A stretch of 64,000 nucleotides of DNA from an uncultured Geobacteraceae bacterium (GCA_903875605.1 CAIQWT010000087.1:87261-151260), one strand, 5' to 3'. Positions 35,307-43,988 are shown, numbered from the stretch's first letter. Notes: generated from the letters alone by a model not told the origin. Program-made: numbers and translations.

Positions 35307-37073
35307 CTATTTAGTAGCACGGCCTGGCATTAGCAGGCGCAACCGGCGCTCTGCATCGCCGTAACAGGATTCATCTCCAATCTCCTTGCACACCACGGAA
35401 AGGTTGGTAAGTGCATCTAAATGGGAGGCGTCCCGCTGTATGACTTCAGAAAAGGCCAACTTAGCGCCATGCCTATCATTTTTTCTATAACGGACAACTC
35501 CAAGATTAAACCATGCCGGGATATGGTTACTATTGATTTCAAGAGCTTTATTCAGGGCCGATTCAGCTTCCTGTAAATTATTCGCCCGTTCATACGCAAC
35601 GCCAAGATTTGTATGTGTCTGAAAATGGTCGGGGCGAAAAATCAAGGCCGTTTTAAATAATTCGATGGCAAGATCTGATTTACCCTGTTCATCATATATA
35701 GAGCCAAGTGTAATAAGAGGCCGGAAATCAGTAAAGTCCCGCTCTATTGCTTGCCTGGCATACTGGGCAGATATATCATAGTTTTTGACCATAAAATAGG
35801 CATTTGAAAGACCAACCATCGCTTCGAGAGAACGCGGGCTTATTTTCAGCATATTGGAATACAGAGTCATTTCGCTGTTCCAGATGCTGGCTTGCTTCCA
35901 GGAAAGAGTAGCACACAAACAGAAAATAAAAAGCCACAAGAAAATAACGTAACGTCTGACAGCAATGAATGTCTGCTCTGAAATCAGAACCGCTAATATA
36001 CATAAACCGGCAGATGGAGCATACATATATCGATCAGCAGCAAAATAGGAAAAATGCCAGACAATATTAGCCGTTGGCAGCCAAAGAATCACCGCAAAAG
36101 TCAAAAGGAAAAAGAGCGTTGGAGAAGTTTTTTTCCACTTATATGTAAAAAAACAGACCGCCGGAATTAGTATCAAAGATGAAAGTACCCAAAAATCTAG
36201 AAAAGAAACTGGAACCGTATAAATGTATTCCATTGAAAGGTTAAGCGGGACCAGCAATTTCAGAAACATAAAAACGACCGATTTCAACAGCATGAGTATA
36301 TAAGCTGTAAGCGAAAAAACGGCAAGATTTTCAGTCTTAGCAAAAGCCCCGATTAATGCAATTTTGAAAGAGGGTAATGTTGAAATATAAAAATACCAGG
36401 GGACCAAGCCGACAAGCGAAGATATACAGAGGACCGGAACCATCTGCTTCCACCTGACAATCAATCTCTTGTCTTCCGGCACCAGAGCATATTCATATGC
36501 CATGGCTATAATTGGAAATACAAGTGAGTTACCTTTTGCAAAAAAAGCAGTAATCCAGAGAATTAATGAACAAACTAACCACATCCAACGGTGTAACGTG
36601 GATTTTTGCTCAAATATTTTTATATATGACAAAAGCGCCATCAGTAAAAATGCGAGCGCCAGACTGTCTTTGCGGTGTGAAGAATTGGCTACTACTTCGA
36701 CATGAATGGGGTGAACCAGGAACAATAGAGAGGATAACCAGGCAACTTTTACACTCAGATTAAGCCTTATGGCTACCAGATACACAAGCCAGCAATTCAG
36801 TGCATGCCAGAATATATTTTGGAAATGATATCCCCACGGGTCAAGACCGAACAAAGCATAATCAAATAGATATGAGATTTCACGGAGAGGTCGTCCCGGA
36901 AAAGTATTTACCAGAAAATTACCTATCGACCTGATATCAGTATTGTTAACTATGACAGAGTAGTCATCCATAGCCCACGTACCGCTAAAGGTCTGTACAT
37001 ACAGCATAAAAGAGCATATCAGCAGTACAATTAAGGGGGACAACGAGGAAGTAAATAAAGCAGGAAACTTCAT
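35307..37073 (-). CDS. GT-C-like membrane protein with C-terminal TPR repeats
   Basis: 588 residues. About 10-11 helices fill residues 10-410, with an early loop TWAMDDYSVIVNN whose paired Asp is typical of GT-C glycosyltransferases, which use polyprenyl-phosphate sugars outside the membrane. The C-terminal ~180 residues are TPR repeats (ALIFRPDHFQTHTNLGVAY, ALEINSNHIPAWFNLGVVRY). The layout resembles the TMTC-type proteins (DUF1736 with TPRs) that glycosylate proteins in animals; bacterial versions have no proven role. The DPM1-like gene nearby could make its donor. Confidence 0.75.
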   Translation of the reverse strand: MKFPALFTSSLSPLIVLLICSFMLYVQTFSGTWAMDDYSVIVNNTDIRSIGNFLVNTFPGRPLREISYLFDYALFGLDPWGYHFQNIFWHALNCWLVYLVAIRLNLSVKVAWLSSLLFLVHPIHVEVVANSSHRKDSLALAFLLMALLSYIKIFEQKSTLHRWMWLVCSLILWITAFFAKGNSLVFPIIAMAYEYALVPEDKRLIVRWKQMVPVLCISSLVGLVPWYFYISTLPSFKIALIGAFAKTENLAVFSLTAYILMLLKSVVFMFLKLLVPLNLSMEYIYTVPVSFLDFWVLSSLILIPAVCFFTYKWKKTSPTLFFLLTFAVILWLPTANIVWHFSYFAADRYMYAPSAGLCILAVLISEQTFIAVRRYVIFLWLFIFCLCATLSWKQASIWNSEMTLYSNMLKISPRSLEAMVGLSNAYFMVKNYDISAQYARQAIERDFTDFRPLITLGSIYDEQGKSDLAIELFKTALIFRPDHFQTHTNLGVAYERANNLQEAESALNKALEINSNHIPAWFNLGVVRYRKNDRHGAKLAFSEVIQRDASHLDALTNLSVVCKEIGDESCYGDAERRLRLLMPGRATK

Positions 37074-37109
37074 GTTAAGCCTGTTTAAGCAGTAAGCGCG
37101 TGAGGTTGA

Positions 37110-39392
37110 TTAAAATGATTTTCGAATATTGCCCGTAAATTTGTCTTCACGGGCTTTGTCAGCTGTTCTAAATCCATGGACGTAATCAAGAGAGGCCTGA
37201 AGTAAGCGGAAGTTAGCAACCGCAGAAGCATTCCAGACCAAGGCATAGTTACTGATTGAAGAAGTGTATGAATAACCAGCTCCGGTTGCAAGCGTAAGTT
37301 GACTGATAGGGTAGTATTTCAACCCAAGCGTAAGAGACCGGTTAAATGACCGACTGGCATTGGGTGTACCTGCAGAGTACAACAAGGCTTCGTTAAATTC
37401 AAGCAGTTTACGGGAGACTCCGGATGTGGTGAAATAGTTATAGTTAAGCCGTTGTTCGTAGTTTGCATCGTATGTGGTATCTCCACTGGAAAAGTTTGCA
37501 GAATACGAAGCACTGATACTGCCATCAAGATTGCGGCTGTGGATATATCTGAGTGATGCACTATCTAAAAATGAGTTAGAATTTTCATCCAGCACCTCTC
37601 TACTGCCATGGGTGTAATGCAGCGTATCGCTAACACTCCATGCGTCGTTGGTATATGAAATACCGGAAAGAACCTCCGTTGAAGGGGTCACCCCCAGCAC
37701 TGAAGTTTTATAGACATCTTCACTTAGAGTTAGATAGGTATTCAGTCTGGGTTTTGGATTCCAAGACACTGTCAGGGTTGAAAGAGAATGATAGCTTTGG
37801 GAGCCCATGTCAGCGGCCGTAAGATTTTTGGGAGTGACATACTGAGGCAGCAAAGTTTCTGTGTTGCCGGTGGTGCCGGAAAAAGGAGTTAGAGTCCCTT
37901 TTGTAAAGGTATTGTTCTGGCGCAACTCGAATCTGAGCGTATTTGTTGGAGCGTAAGAGCCACGAAGGTCAAGTCGCTGTTCGAGAAAATCTGATGACGA
38001 GCTTCCGGTTGAAGTGGAAGAATTTTTAATATTATAAGAAGCGCCAAGCGTTACGTTTTTGGAAAAGCGGGAGCTGCTTGTTGTCTCAATGCTGCCGGAG
38101 AGGGTAACCAGATCTGAGGCATTTGTTTGTGATGATTCAACGTCAAAACCCTGACTCAAGGTAAAAAGTGAACGTTTGTAGGCATCCACACGGTATCCAA
38201 CCAGCATACTTGTAAAAGTTGAACGGACACCCATGGGGTTAATGTCATGATTGTCACGGTATGAAGTGCGAGCATTCCATGACAGGTCCTGACTGACTAC
38301 ACCGGAAGCATATAAAGGCAGAGTAGTTTGATAGGACAGCGTATCATCAGCATCCTTATGCCTAAGAAACGTGGCAAAGGTGCGTGCACTCCAGTATTTA
38401 CGCTCACCAGTAACAAAAAGATTCAGGTTGATATCTTCTATCGGATTCACCTGATAATTACTTTTTCGTTTAGAAAACTGGAGGTCTGTTGAAACTTTTA
38501 TCCAGTTGGAAAAATCAATCCACCGCCGGGCCATATACTGATCGACAGTTCCCAGCTGGATTTCATTCTCTACGTAATTATTCTTATTGTTTATATTATC
38601 TTCGTACAGAGTATGCCGGTAATGAAACCAGTTATCCTTTTTATTCAAGCTGACAAAAGCCAACCTGCTAAGCCGGTCGTCAACCTTGTTTATTGCTCGC
38701 AGATCACGGTTGATTGTGTCCTTGTAATCAAGAAGGATCATCGGAAAATGGCGAAGAACTTCGTTATAACCGTTTGTCATGCCGTTTTTAACACCGGCAA
38801 CCAAAGTTGCTCCGTTCTCGATGTGCAAACCATCGTTGATGTCAGTTGCCTGATCACGATTGCCGAAAATAGAACCAAAGTTCTGCAGACCGCTGCCGCT
38901 TGAGCTCGTAATGCTGTTACGGGTCATATCCCGACTGTAAGCGTTTAACTTGAATGGTACCTCTTTCGGGTCGATATTAACTTCACCGCTGTACAAAAGG
39001 TGACCGCGGGTCTTATTAAATTCCTCTTCAAATGGTTTTTCAGAGTAAGTAGAAGACTTGAAGTTAGTATCAAGCGCTGTCCAGTTGTATCCAAGGGATA
39101 CATCATAGCGTCCAACACGGGAGTTATAAATAGTTCCATTAGAGGAGTACAGGAGTGAATAGTTCTGAACCAGCGAGCTTGAAGACATGCGGTTTGAACC
39201 ACCATGTCCATCGTCAGAACTGCCGCGATAACCGGAATAAGTGAGGGATGCGTCTCCAGATAATAGCGCACTAGACACAGAAGCGCATAATAGGAGCAGA
39301 ATAACAGCAAGTGCAGCAGAATGAGTGCAACGCGCACATAATCCTGAATGAAGCAGTGAGTGAACAACTCTATATTTAAAAGAAAATTTCAC
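37110..39392 (-). CDS. large outer-membrane beta-barrel candidate of the cytochrome island
   Basis: About 760 residues. A signal peptide (SAALAVILLLLCASVSSALL) is followed by alternating polar/aromatic strands to the end, e.g. YDVSLGYNWTALDTNF and LTLGLKYYPISQLTLATGAG, and the chain ends in Phe (FTGNIRKSF), the usual last residue of outer-membrane barrels. It has no TonB box, plug or haem motif. Lying beside NHL lipoproteins and multiheme cytochromes, it is the natural candidate for the porin of an electron conduit. I chose GTG 39392 because it gives a normal signal sequence; the frame is open to 39437. Neither start has a ribosome site. Confidence 0.75.
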   Translation of the reverse strand: MKFSFKYRVVHSLLHSGLCARCTHSAALAVILLLLCASVSSALLSGDASLTYSGYRGSSDDGHGGSNRMSSSSLVQNYSLLYSSNGTIYNSRVGRYDVSLGYNWTALDTNFKSSTYSEKPFEEEFNKTRGHLLYSGEVNIDPKEVPFKLNAYSRDMTRNSITSSSGSGLQNFGSIFGNRDQATDINDGLHIENGATLVAGVKNGMTNGYNEVLRHFPMILLDYKDTINRDLRAINKVDDRLSRLAFVSLNKKDNWFHYRHTLYEDNINNKNNYVENEIQLGTVDQYMARRWIDFSNWIKVSTDLQFSKRKSNYQVNPIEDINLNLFVTGERKYWSARTFATFLRHKDADDTLSYQTTLPLYASGVVSQDLSWNARTSYRDNHDINPMGVRSTFTSMLVGYRVDAYKRSLFTLSQGFDVESSQTNASDLVTLSGSIETTSSSRFSKNVTLGASYNIKNSSTSTGSSSSDFLEQRLDLRGSYAPTNTLRFELRQNNTFTKGTLTPFSGTTGNTETLLPQYVTPKNLTAADMGSQSYHSLSTLTVSWNPKPRLNTYLTLSEDVYKTSVLGVTPSTEVLSGISYTNDAWSVSDTLHYTHGSREVLDENSNSFLDSASLRYIHSRNLDGSISASYSANFSSGDTTYDANYEQRLNYNYFTTSGVSRKLLEFNEALLYSAGTPNASRSFNRSLTLGLKYYPISQLTLATGAGYSYTSSISNYALVWNASAVANFRLLQASLDYVHGFRTADKAREDKFTGNIRKSF

Positions 39393-39403
39393 AGTGGCTT
39401 TTG

Positions 39404-39419
39404 TGCAACATTTACGCCA
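39404..39419 (-). promoter_or_regulatory. possible sigma-54 promoter of the barrel gene
   Basis: The minus strand reads TGGCGTAAATGTTGCA, which keeps the -24 GG and a perfect -12 TTGCA at the correct spacing; two of the -24 bases differ from consensus. Transcription would begin near 39393, right at the GTG start chosen for the barrel gene, so either the message is leaderless or this is a chance match. Confidence 0.35.
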
Positions 39420-39567
39420 ATAAGCGCTTGCCACCACTGCATTACGTACTTACGTTACCTTACCCAAAAACAGATGCCAAGCGCGGTATTAGTGCAGCTT
39501 TTTTTCAGTCATATAGCATGATATCTGCGTGATACGACAGTAGTTTTATCCTCTGATATTAGATATT

Positions 39568-40629
39568 TTACGGTTGGGGGAAACGGCGGAGATATTCTTC
39601 GGAGAAATACTGAAAAACCTGCACCCTGGTATTCATTTGATCTACTACATATATTTTGTCTGTGGAGTCGATATCAATGCCGATTGGAACAGAAAAACCA
39701 CCCGGGGCAACCTTACCGGTCTCAGCAGAAGCGTAAAACCCGCCCAAAATGAGCAGTAATTCTCCTTGCTCATTAAAGATTGTAATATTATGTGCGCGGC
39801 CATCTACCACATAAATATTATCCGAAGAATCTATGGCTAAAGATTTGATGAGTTGAAAATCCCCGGGGGAATCCCCCCTGTGTCCAAATTGGGTAAGATA
39901 GCCACCCGCATCATCAAATACCTGTATATTTGCACTGAAAGCGTCGGCAACAATCAAATGTCCCTTGGAGTTAAGAGCCATCGCGACAGGAAGATTAAAT
40001 TGCCCGTCTGCGTCGCCTGATCCGCCAATACTTCTGACGAAAACACCTTGAAGATCAGTGACAATAACTTTTCGCGTGGCCGCATCAGAAACATAAAGCT
40101 GACGTTTTTTCTTATCGATAACCATTGAAGTGGGGCTCATGACTGAAACAGACTTCAAGCTTATTGATTTCTGGTATTTCTCGTATTTATCAAAAACCAG
40201 TACGCTGGCAGAACGTCGCTCAAGCGCGTATATAAAACCATCATTATCAACAGCCACAGATAGCGGCAAGTGCAGTAGTGGAGCGCCTTCCGGAATCTGG
40301 AGAGTCCTTAGCTCATGCCCGGCAAGATCAAAAACAATAACGGCTGCCCTACCGATATCGGAAACAAAAAACTTGTTCATCTCCGGTACTGATTTAACTT
40401 CAACCGGCTTGAGCAAAGATCGTGGCGCATCATCACCGGCTATGGCAGCCCAAAATAACTGGGATGGCGTTTTTTCAATATCAAGCTGACTGCTATAAGC
40501 CTTTAGCCATTCAATACGAGCAACATCAGGCGGAGGCGGCCAAAAGTAGCGCTCTTTGGTGGTTTTCTGAGGAGCAGCACAGGCAGCAAGTAAGAGGGTA
40601 AACATTAGTACAGCAACTATCCGTAACAT
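39568..40629 (-). CDS. NHL-repeat beta-propeller lipoprotein (1 of 2)
   Basis: 353 residues. A lipoprotein signal (VLMFTLLLAACAAP) is followed by the conserved opening RYFWPPPPDVARIEWLKAY and about six NHL repeats, such as FNLPVAMALNSKGHLIVADA and FQLIKSLAIDSSDNIYVVDG, which form a propeller. The second such protein at 41910-42968 shares the opening and the closing pattern (TRVQVFQYFSEEYLRRFP). NHL lipoproteins are common near multiheme cytochromes in Geobacter; they are thought of as scaffolds or partner-binding proteins. It has its own promoter (40668-40696). Confidence 0.9.
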   Translation of the reverse strand: MLRIVAVLMFTLLLAACAAPQKTTKERYFWPPPPDVARIEWLKAYSSQLDIEKTPSQLFWAAIAGDDAPRSLLKPVEVKSVPEMNKFFVSDIGRAAVIVFDLAGHELRTLQIPEGAPLLHLPLSVAVDNDGFIYALERRSASVLVFDKYEKYQKSISLKSVSVMSPTSMVIDKKKRQLYVSDAATRKVIVTDLQGVFVRSIGGSGDADGQFNLPVAMALNSKGHLIVADAFSANIQVFDDAGGYLTQFGHRGDSPGDFQLIKSLAIDSSDNIYVVDGRAHNITIFNEQGELLLILGGFYASAETGKVAPGGFSVPIGIDIDSTDKIYVVDQMNTRVQVFQYFSEEYLRRFPQP

Positions 40630-40667
40630 GCGACCTCAAGTTTTACAATCAATGGTGAAGTGGACTG

Positions 40668-40696
40668 ATATTATGAAATATTTTTCAATATGTCAA
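40668..40696 (-). promoter_or_regulatory. sigma-70 promoter of the NHL lipoprotein gene
   Basis: On the minus strand TTGACA (40691-40696) and TAATAT (40668-40673) are separated by exactly 17 bases. The start point would fall near 40661, about 30 bases before the ATG at 40629. It lies just below the terminator of the OmcE-like gene, so the NHL gene (and perhaps the barrel gene) forms a separate transcript. Confidence 0.75.
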
Positions 40697-40724
40697 TGAT
40701 GGCGCACGGCAAGTACCTTAATTT

Positions 40725-40761
40725 AAAAAAGCGGGTGAGCGCATATGTGCGCCCACCCGCT
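40725..40761 (-). terminator. Rho-independent terminator of the OmcE-like gene
   Basis: Arms AGCGGGTG and CACCCGCT, extended by GCGCA/TGCGC across one mismatch, form a strong hairpin at 40730-40761, followed on the minus strand by a run of six T. It lies 29 bases after the stop of the four-heme cytochrome gene. Confidence 0.88.
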
Positions 40762-40789
40762 GAAAACCAGCTCTCTGTTAATCCTAAGA

Positions 40790-41485
40790 TTATTTAATGT
40801 GACAAACGATGCAAAGAGCGCTGTTGTTGTTGGACTTTACAAGAAATGGTGGGTATGTGTTATCGTGTACAGAGTGACATGAAGCACATTCCATTGTATT
40901 ATTGCCACCGGCGGTTGATTTGAAAAGTCTAAGGCCAGCTCCTGTAACAGTGGCAACAGGCTGTAGCCCGCCAGATGATTGCGGAATAGCCAAGTCGTAG
41001 CCAATACCAACCGGATGATCGTTGGTAAGATTGGTCATATTTCCTGTGCGTGTAGCCCAGGCACCAGCACCAGTACTATCAGAGCCACCTTTGGTGTTTG
41101 CAGTGTTAGTAACAACAGTTGCTACGTTAGCAGTGGTAATAGAGTGGCATGAGAGGCAGAGCAAAGATGAACTGTCATCGCCAAGTGAGTTATTACTTGC
41201 TCCCAAAGCAGTTCTCATACCTGATGTATTATAGCTGGTGTAAATCTTCATTGTAGCACCGGCAACATAGTTTCTGTTCCAAAGGAGTTTGTTTGTTATG
41301 GCATTATGAGGTGCGTGGCAGAAAACACAGGTCTGGTTCTGGGAAGTTGAGTGAATTGAGCCAGTTTTTGCATTCGATCCGACACTCGCCAAGTCATGCT
41401 TTGAACCCACTATTGTACCCGCAGCCTGTGCTGAAGCCGCCAGTCCCACCAATAAAACAGCTGCCAGTAATACTTTTGTTTTCAT
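40790..41485 (-). CDS. OmcE-like four-heme c-type cytochrome (nanowire-subunit candidate)
   Basis: 231 residues with a signal peptide (LLAAVLLVGLAASAQA) cut before AGTIVGSKHD. Four haem motifs: CVFCH, CLSCH, CASCH and CIVCH, the last at the extreme C-terminus. Conserved extra histidines lie in GSKHD, APHN, NDHP and SVHD; a fifth is in SIHS. The length, the GTIVGSxHD start, the NDHP block and the haem spacing all match, as I recall it, OmcE of Geobacter sulfurreducens, which polymerises into extracellular haem filaments by cross-subunit haem ligation. The gene is flanked by terminators, has a sigma-54 promoter and a leader of ~100 bases. A strong AAAGGAG precedes the ATG. Confidence 0.88.
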   Translation of the reverse strand: MKTKVLLAAVLLVGLAASAQAAGTIVGSKHDLASVGSNAKTGSIHSTSQNQTCVFCHAPHNAITNKLLWNRNYVAGATMKIYTSYNTSGMRTALGASNNSLGDDSSSLLCLSCHSITTANVATVVTNTANTKGGSDSTGAGAWATRTGNMTNLTNDHPVGIGYDLAIPQSSGGLQPVATVTGAGLRLFKSTAGGNNTMECASCHSVHDNTYPPFLVKSNNNSALCIVCHIK

Positions 41486-41598
41486 TTATTTTCTCCTTTG
41501 TTTTTGTTCCGCATTAAAGCGGTAAAATTTTTCTACAACTTGTTGTAAGCTATACTTGATCTCTTTATATAGGTTCATCAGATACTGAGCTAGTTATC

Positions 41599-41614
41599 AG
41601 CATTATATGTGCCA
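41599..41614 (-). promoter_or_regulatory. sigma-54 promoter of the OmcE-like gene
   Basis: The minus strand reads TGGCACATATAATGCT: a complete -24 element (TGGCAC), the right spacing, and the -12 GC in TGC. It matches the sigma-54 consensus TGGCACGN4TTGCA except at three less-conserved positions. Transcription would start near 41588, leaving a leader of ~100 bases that holds two small hairpins (TACAAC/GTTGTA and CCGC/GCGG). Confidence 0.7.
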
Positions 41615-41726
41615 ATGTTTTACCTCATGATTATAAACAATAATATAAGGTAGTTGTAAATTTCTATGGCGATTTATTACCAGCGTATATCAGCAACCTT
41701 TGGAAATAGACTGATAACGGTCGCCA

Positions 41727-41744
41727 AATAACAGATATGTTATT
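41727..41744. promoter_or_regulatory. palindrome upstream of the sigma-54 promoter (possible activator site)
   Basis: AATAAC and GTTATT form a perfect inverted repeat around six bases. It lies about 115 bases upstream of the -24 box, in the distance range where sigma-54 activators bind. No cognate activator is in the window. The ~420-base gap 41486-41909 holds only this, the promoter and the terminator at 41835-41879. Confidence 0.4.
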
Positions 41745-41834
41745 CGGATGATGTTGCGGGATTATTATGATTGGAATGGTTTATTGCGGGTATTTGAATT
41801 GTTTTTTATTTATTTTGTTTTTTTCGCTGCGCCA

Positions 41835-41879
41835 ATAAAAAAGCGGGTGGTGCGCTTAAAAAGCCGCTCCACCCGCTTT
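41835..41879 (-). terminator. Rho-independent terminator after the second NHL gene
   Basis: AAAGCGGGTGG (41840-41850) and CCACCCGCTTT (41869-41879) form a perfect 11-base stem, followed on the minus strand by a T run. It ends the cytochrome-cytochrome-NHL transcript and so insulates the OmcE-like gene. Its GCGGGTG arm is the same as in the terminator at 40725-40761. Confidence 0.9.
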
Positions 41880-41909
41880 AACTAGATTTACGCAAATTAC
41901 ACTGATGCG

Positions 41910-42968
41910 CTACTGCTTGGCAGGAACATTCGGATGCTCACGCAGGTAACGATCATTCAAGTATTGAAGTACCTGAACTCTTCGGTTCATGCTGTCGGCA
42001 ATGTAAATACGGTCATTTTTATCGACACTGATGCCCTGTGGCACAAGGAAACCACCCCGACCAATGTTACCCGAGCGTACCGAATGAGACCCTCCTATTA
42101 CCATCAAAGTGTTACCCTCTTTATCAAATATTGTCACACTATTAAGGCGGCCATCAGTGGCATAGATATGGTCTTCGCTATCAACCGCCACACCGGTGAC
42201 AAGTGCCAGGTTACCAACGGAATCACCACGTTTGCCAATTGCAGAGAGAAACTTACCATCTACAGAAAATCTCACAATAGTTGCATTAAAGGTATCAGCA
42301 ATGACGATGGTGCCATCTGACTCAACGGCCACTGCATTCGGTAAAGAAAAGTACCCTTTACCATTGAGAGTGGAGATTAATTGCCCCGTCAAGGAAAGCA
42401 CGAGCACCTTGCTTCCCTGCCCATCCGGTATTAGGAGCCTGGCTCTGGAGCGGTCAACCGCCAGACTGCCAATGCTTTTAACATGTGCAGAGAGATCCAT
42501 AACCCTCAAAATACTATTCTCACTGTTTACTACAAATACCTTTCGGGTCGAATTGTCTGCGACGTAAAAAACACCCTCGCTGTCAACGGCAACCCCTGAA
42601 GGCTGCGTAAAGCTGGCAGCACCGGTGTTTCCACCTAACGGCTGAGCTTCATTCTTTTTGAGGTTGAACATAAACACCTGTCCAAGCTCCTGATCTGATA
42701 CAACAAAACGCCCCTCACCATCACCGGCAACCGAAATGGGGCGACCAAACTGAAGAGAGGAATCATCACCGACTATTGCCGACATCAAGCCTTTTTCTTT
42801 AAGATCAAGATCACCTGTATATGCAGCTATCCACTCAACTCGAGGCTGTTCTGGCTCTTGGGGCCAAAAGAATCGTCTTTCAGGCTGGACAACCTTTGTG
42901 GCAGCACAAGAAGCAAGAACGACTGTAACTACCATTAATAGTAGCAAACGGGATATTATTACTTTCAT
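41910..42968 (-). CDS. NHL-repeat beta-propeller lipoprotein (2 of 2)
   Basis: 352 residues. Lipoprotein signal (LLLLMVVTVVLASC), then RRFFWPQEPEQPRVEWIAAY, the same opening as the NHL protein at 39568-40629, and about six NHL repeats (FTQPSGVAVDSEGVFYVADN, FSLPNAVAVESDGTIVIADT) with the tail RRVQVLQYLNDRYLREHP. ATG 42968 has GGAG nine bases upstream; the longer frame begins with a TTG. It starts 20 bases after the eight-heme cytochrome and so is in one transcript with both larger cytochromes. Confidence 0.92.
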   Translation of the reverse strand: MKVIISRLLLLMVVTVVLASCAATKVVQPERRFFWPQEPEQPRVEWIAAYTGDLDLKEKGLMSAIVGDDSSLQFGRPISVAGDGEGRFVVSDQELGQVFMFNLKKNEAQPLGGNTGAASFTQPSGVAVDSEGVFYVADNSTRKVFVVNSENSILRVMDLSAHVKSIGSLAVDRSRARLLIPDGQGSKVLVLSLTGQLISTLNGKGYFSLPNAVAVESDGTIVIADTFNATIVRFSVDGKFLSAIGKRGDSVGNLALVTGVAVDSEDHIYATDGRLNSVTIFDKEGNTLMVIGGSHSVRSGNIGRGGFLVPQGISVDKNDRIYIADSMNRRVQVLQYLNDRYLREHPNVPAKQ

Positions 42969-42988
42969 ATCATTTTTCTCCAAAATAT

Positions 42989-43978
42989 TTATTTATCATG
43001 ACACATCTGGCAGAGACTCATACGGTCATCGGCGTTGTTGGTAAAGAAATAGCGAACCTCTCCGCCATGCGGGCCATGACAGGAAATGCAGCTCATCTGC
43101 CTGCCACTACTTTTTTTAGAGGGGTCATTCTTTCCACTAAGCGGGTGACCTTCACCTCCGGAGGCCCTGACAACGTGTTTCTGATTCCGGATATGGCCGT
43201 GACAGGAAAGGCAAAGTTCATTTATCGGTTTCAGAAGTTGCGATTCATTCTGACTACCATGCGGGTCATGACATGCGCCACACATGCCGGCCTCAACCGG
43301 ACCATGTACAAATTTCTTTTTCTTGATCTGTACGGCCATATCAGCGTGACATTCGTAACAGAGTTCGGCCCCACGCTTTGGGACCGCGTGCTTCGGACTA
43401 CCCTTGCTGGCGTGGCAATAGCCGCAGGAATAGGTACCTGCAGGCCCATGAACATATTTTACTGCCAGCATCTTCTTGTGACAGATATAGCAGGGATTAC
43501 TCTTTTCTACGCTGCTGTTCATCTGTGCCGGTGTCGGGTTCATCACGTGACACGACTGACAAAGTCGCTCTTTTTCTGGACGATGCAATGAAACTGGCAG
43601 GTACTCAGGTAATACCTTTAGATTGACATCTTCAGGAGCATAAAAAACTGCCAGATTGGCAGACTCAATTTTCTGGGCGCCGTTAAACAGATCTACCACT
43701 ATCCTGTTCACACCTGGATCCCATAAAGACTGGGCTATAAAAAAATCCTGAAACAGCTTACGGTATTCAGGCGAACCGACATCTACGGGGTCACCGGCAA
43801 GTCCATTATGGGTTATACGAATCGATGAAATTTCCGTTTGATTAAGCCGGAAAACAAGATGACCTGGAGTAGTAACCGCAGAACTTGGCGAAGGATAGAT
43901 AAAATCTACTGCAGCCCGGGCTGCTGACGGAGAGAAGAGCATAACGGCTGATATGTATAGCAGTAGACGCTTCAGCAT
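42989..43978 (-). CDS. eight-heme c-type cytochrome with N-terminal non-heme domain
   Basis: 329 residues. Signal peptide (LLLYISAVMLFSPSAARA), then ~115 residues without Cys that look like a beta domain, then eight CXXCH motifs: CQSCH, CYICH, CGYCH, CYECH, CGACH, CLSCH, CISCH and CQMCH. Many have the doubled-CXXCH style with nearby HGP and DPHG histidines for bis-His ligation. I chose ATG 43978 (AGGAGAG directly upstream); the open frame to 44062 runs into the previous gene. Exported to the periplasm, it could feed electrons to an outer-membrane conduit. Confidence 0.9.
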   Translation of the reverse strand: MLKRLLLYISAVMLFSPSAARAAVDFIYPSPSSAVTTPGHLVFRLNQTEISSIRITHNGLAGDPVDVGSPEYRKLFQDFFIAQSLWDPGVNRIVVDLFNGAQKIESANLAVFYAPEDVNLKVLPEYLPVSLHRPEKERLCQSCHVMNPTPAQMNSSVEKSNPCYICHKKMLAVKYVHGPAGTYSCGYCHASKGSPKHAVPKRGAELCYECHADMAVQIKKKKFVHGPVEAGMCGACHDPHGSQNESQLLKPINELCLSCHGHIRNQKHVVRASGGEGHPLSGKNDPSKKSSGRQMSCISCHGPHGGEVRYFFTNNADDRMSLCQMCHDK

Positions 43979-43988
43979 TGCGCTCTCC

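Noticed and set aside
38945..39367. Minus-strand ORF within the barrel gene start
   Set aside because: Out-of-frame shadow of the barrel N-terminus, which has the signal peptide.
41486..41598. c-di-GMP or cGAMP (GEMM) riboswitch in the OmcE-like leader
   Set aside because: Such elements often precede Geobacter cytochromes, but the conserved GEMM pieces are not present; only two small hairpins are seen.
42998..43591. Plus-strand ORF opposite the eight-heme cytochrome
   Set aside because: Antisense shadow; all CXXCH motifs and a good ribosome site are on the minus strand.
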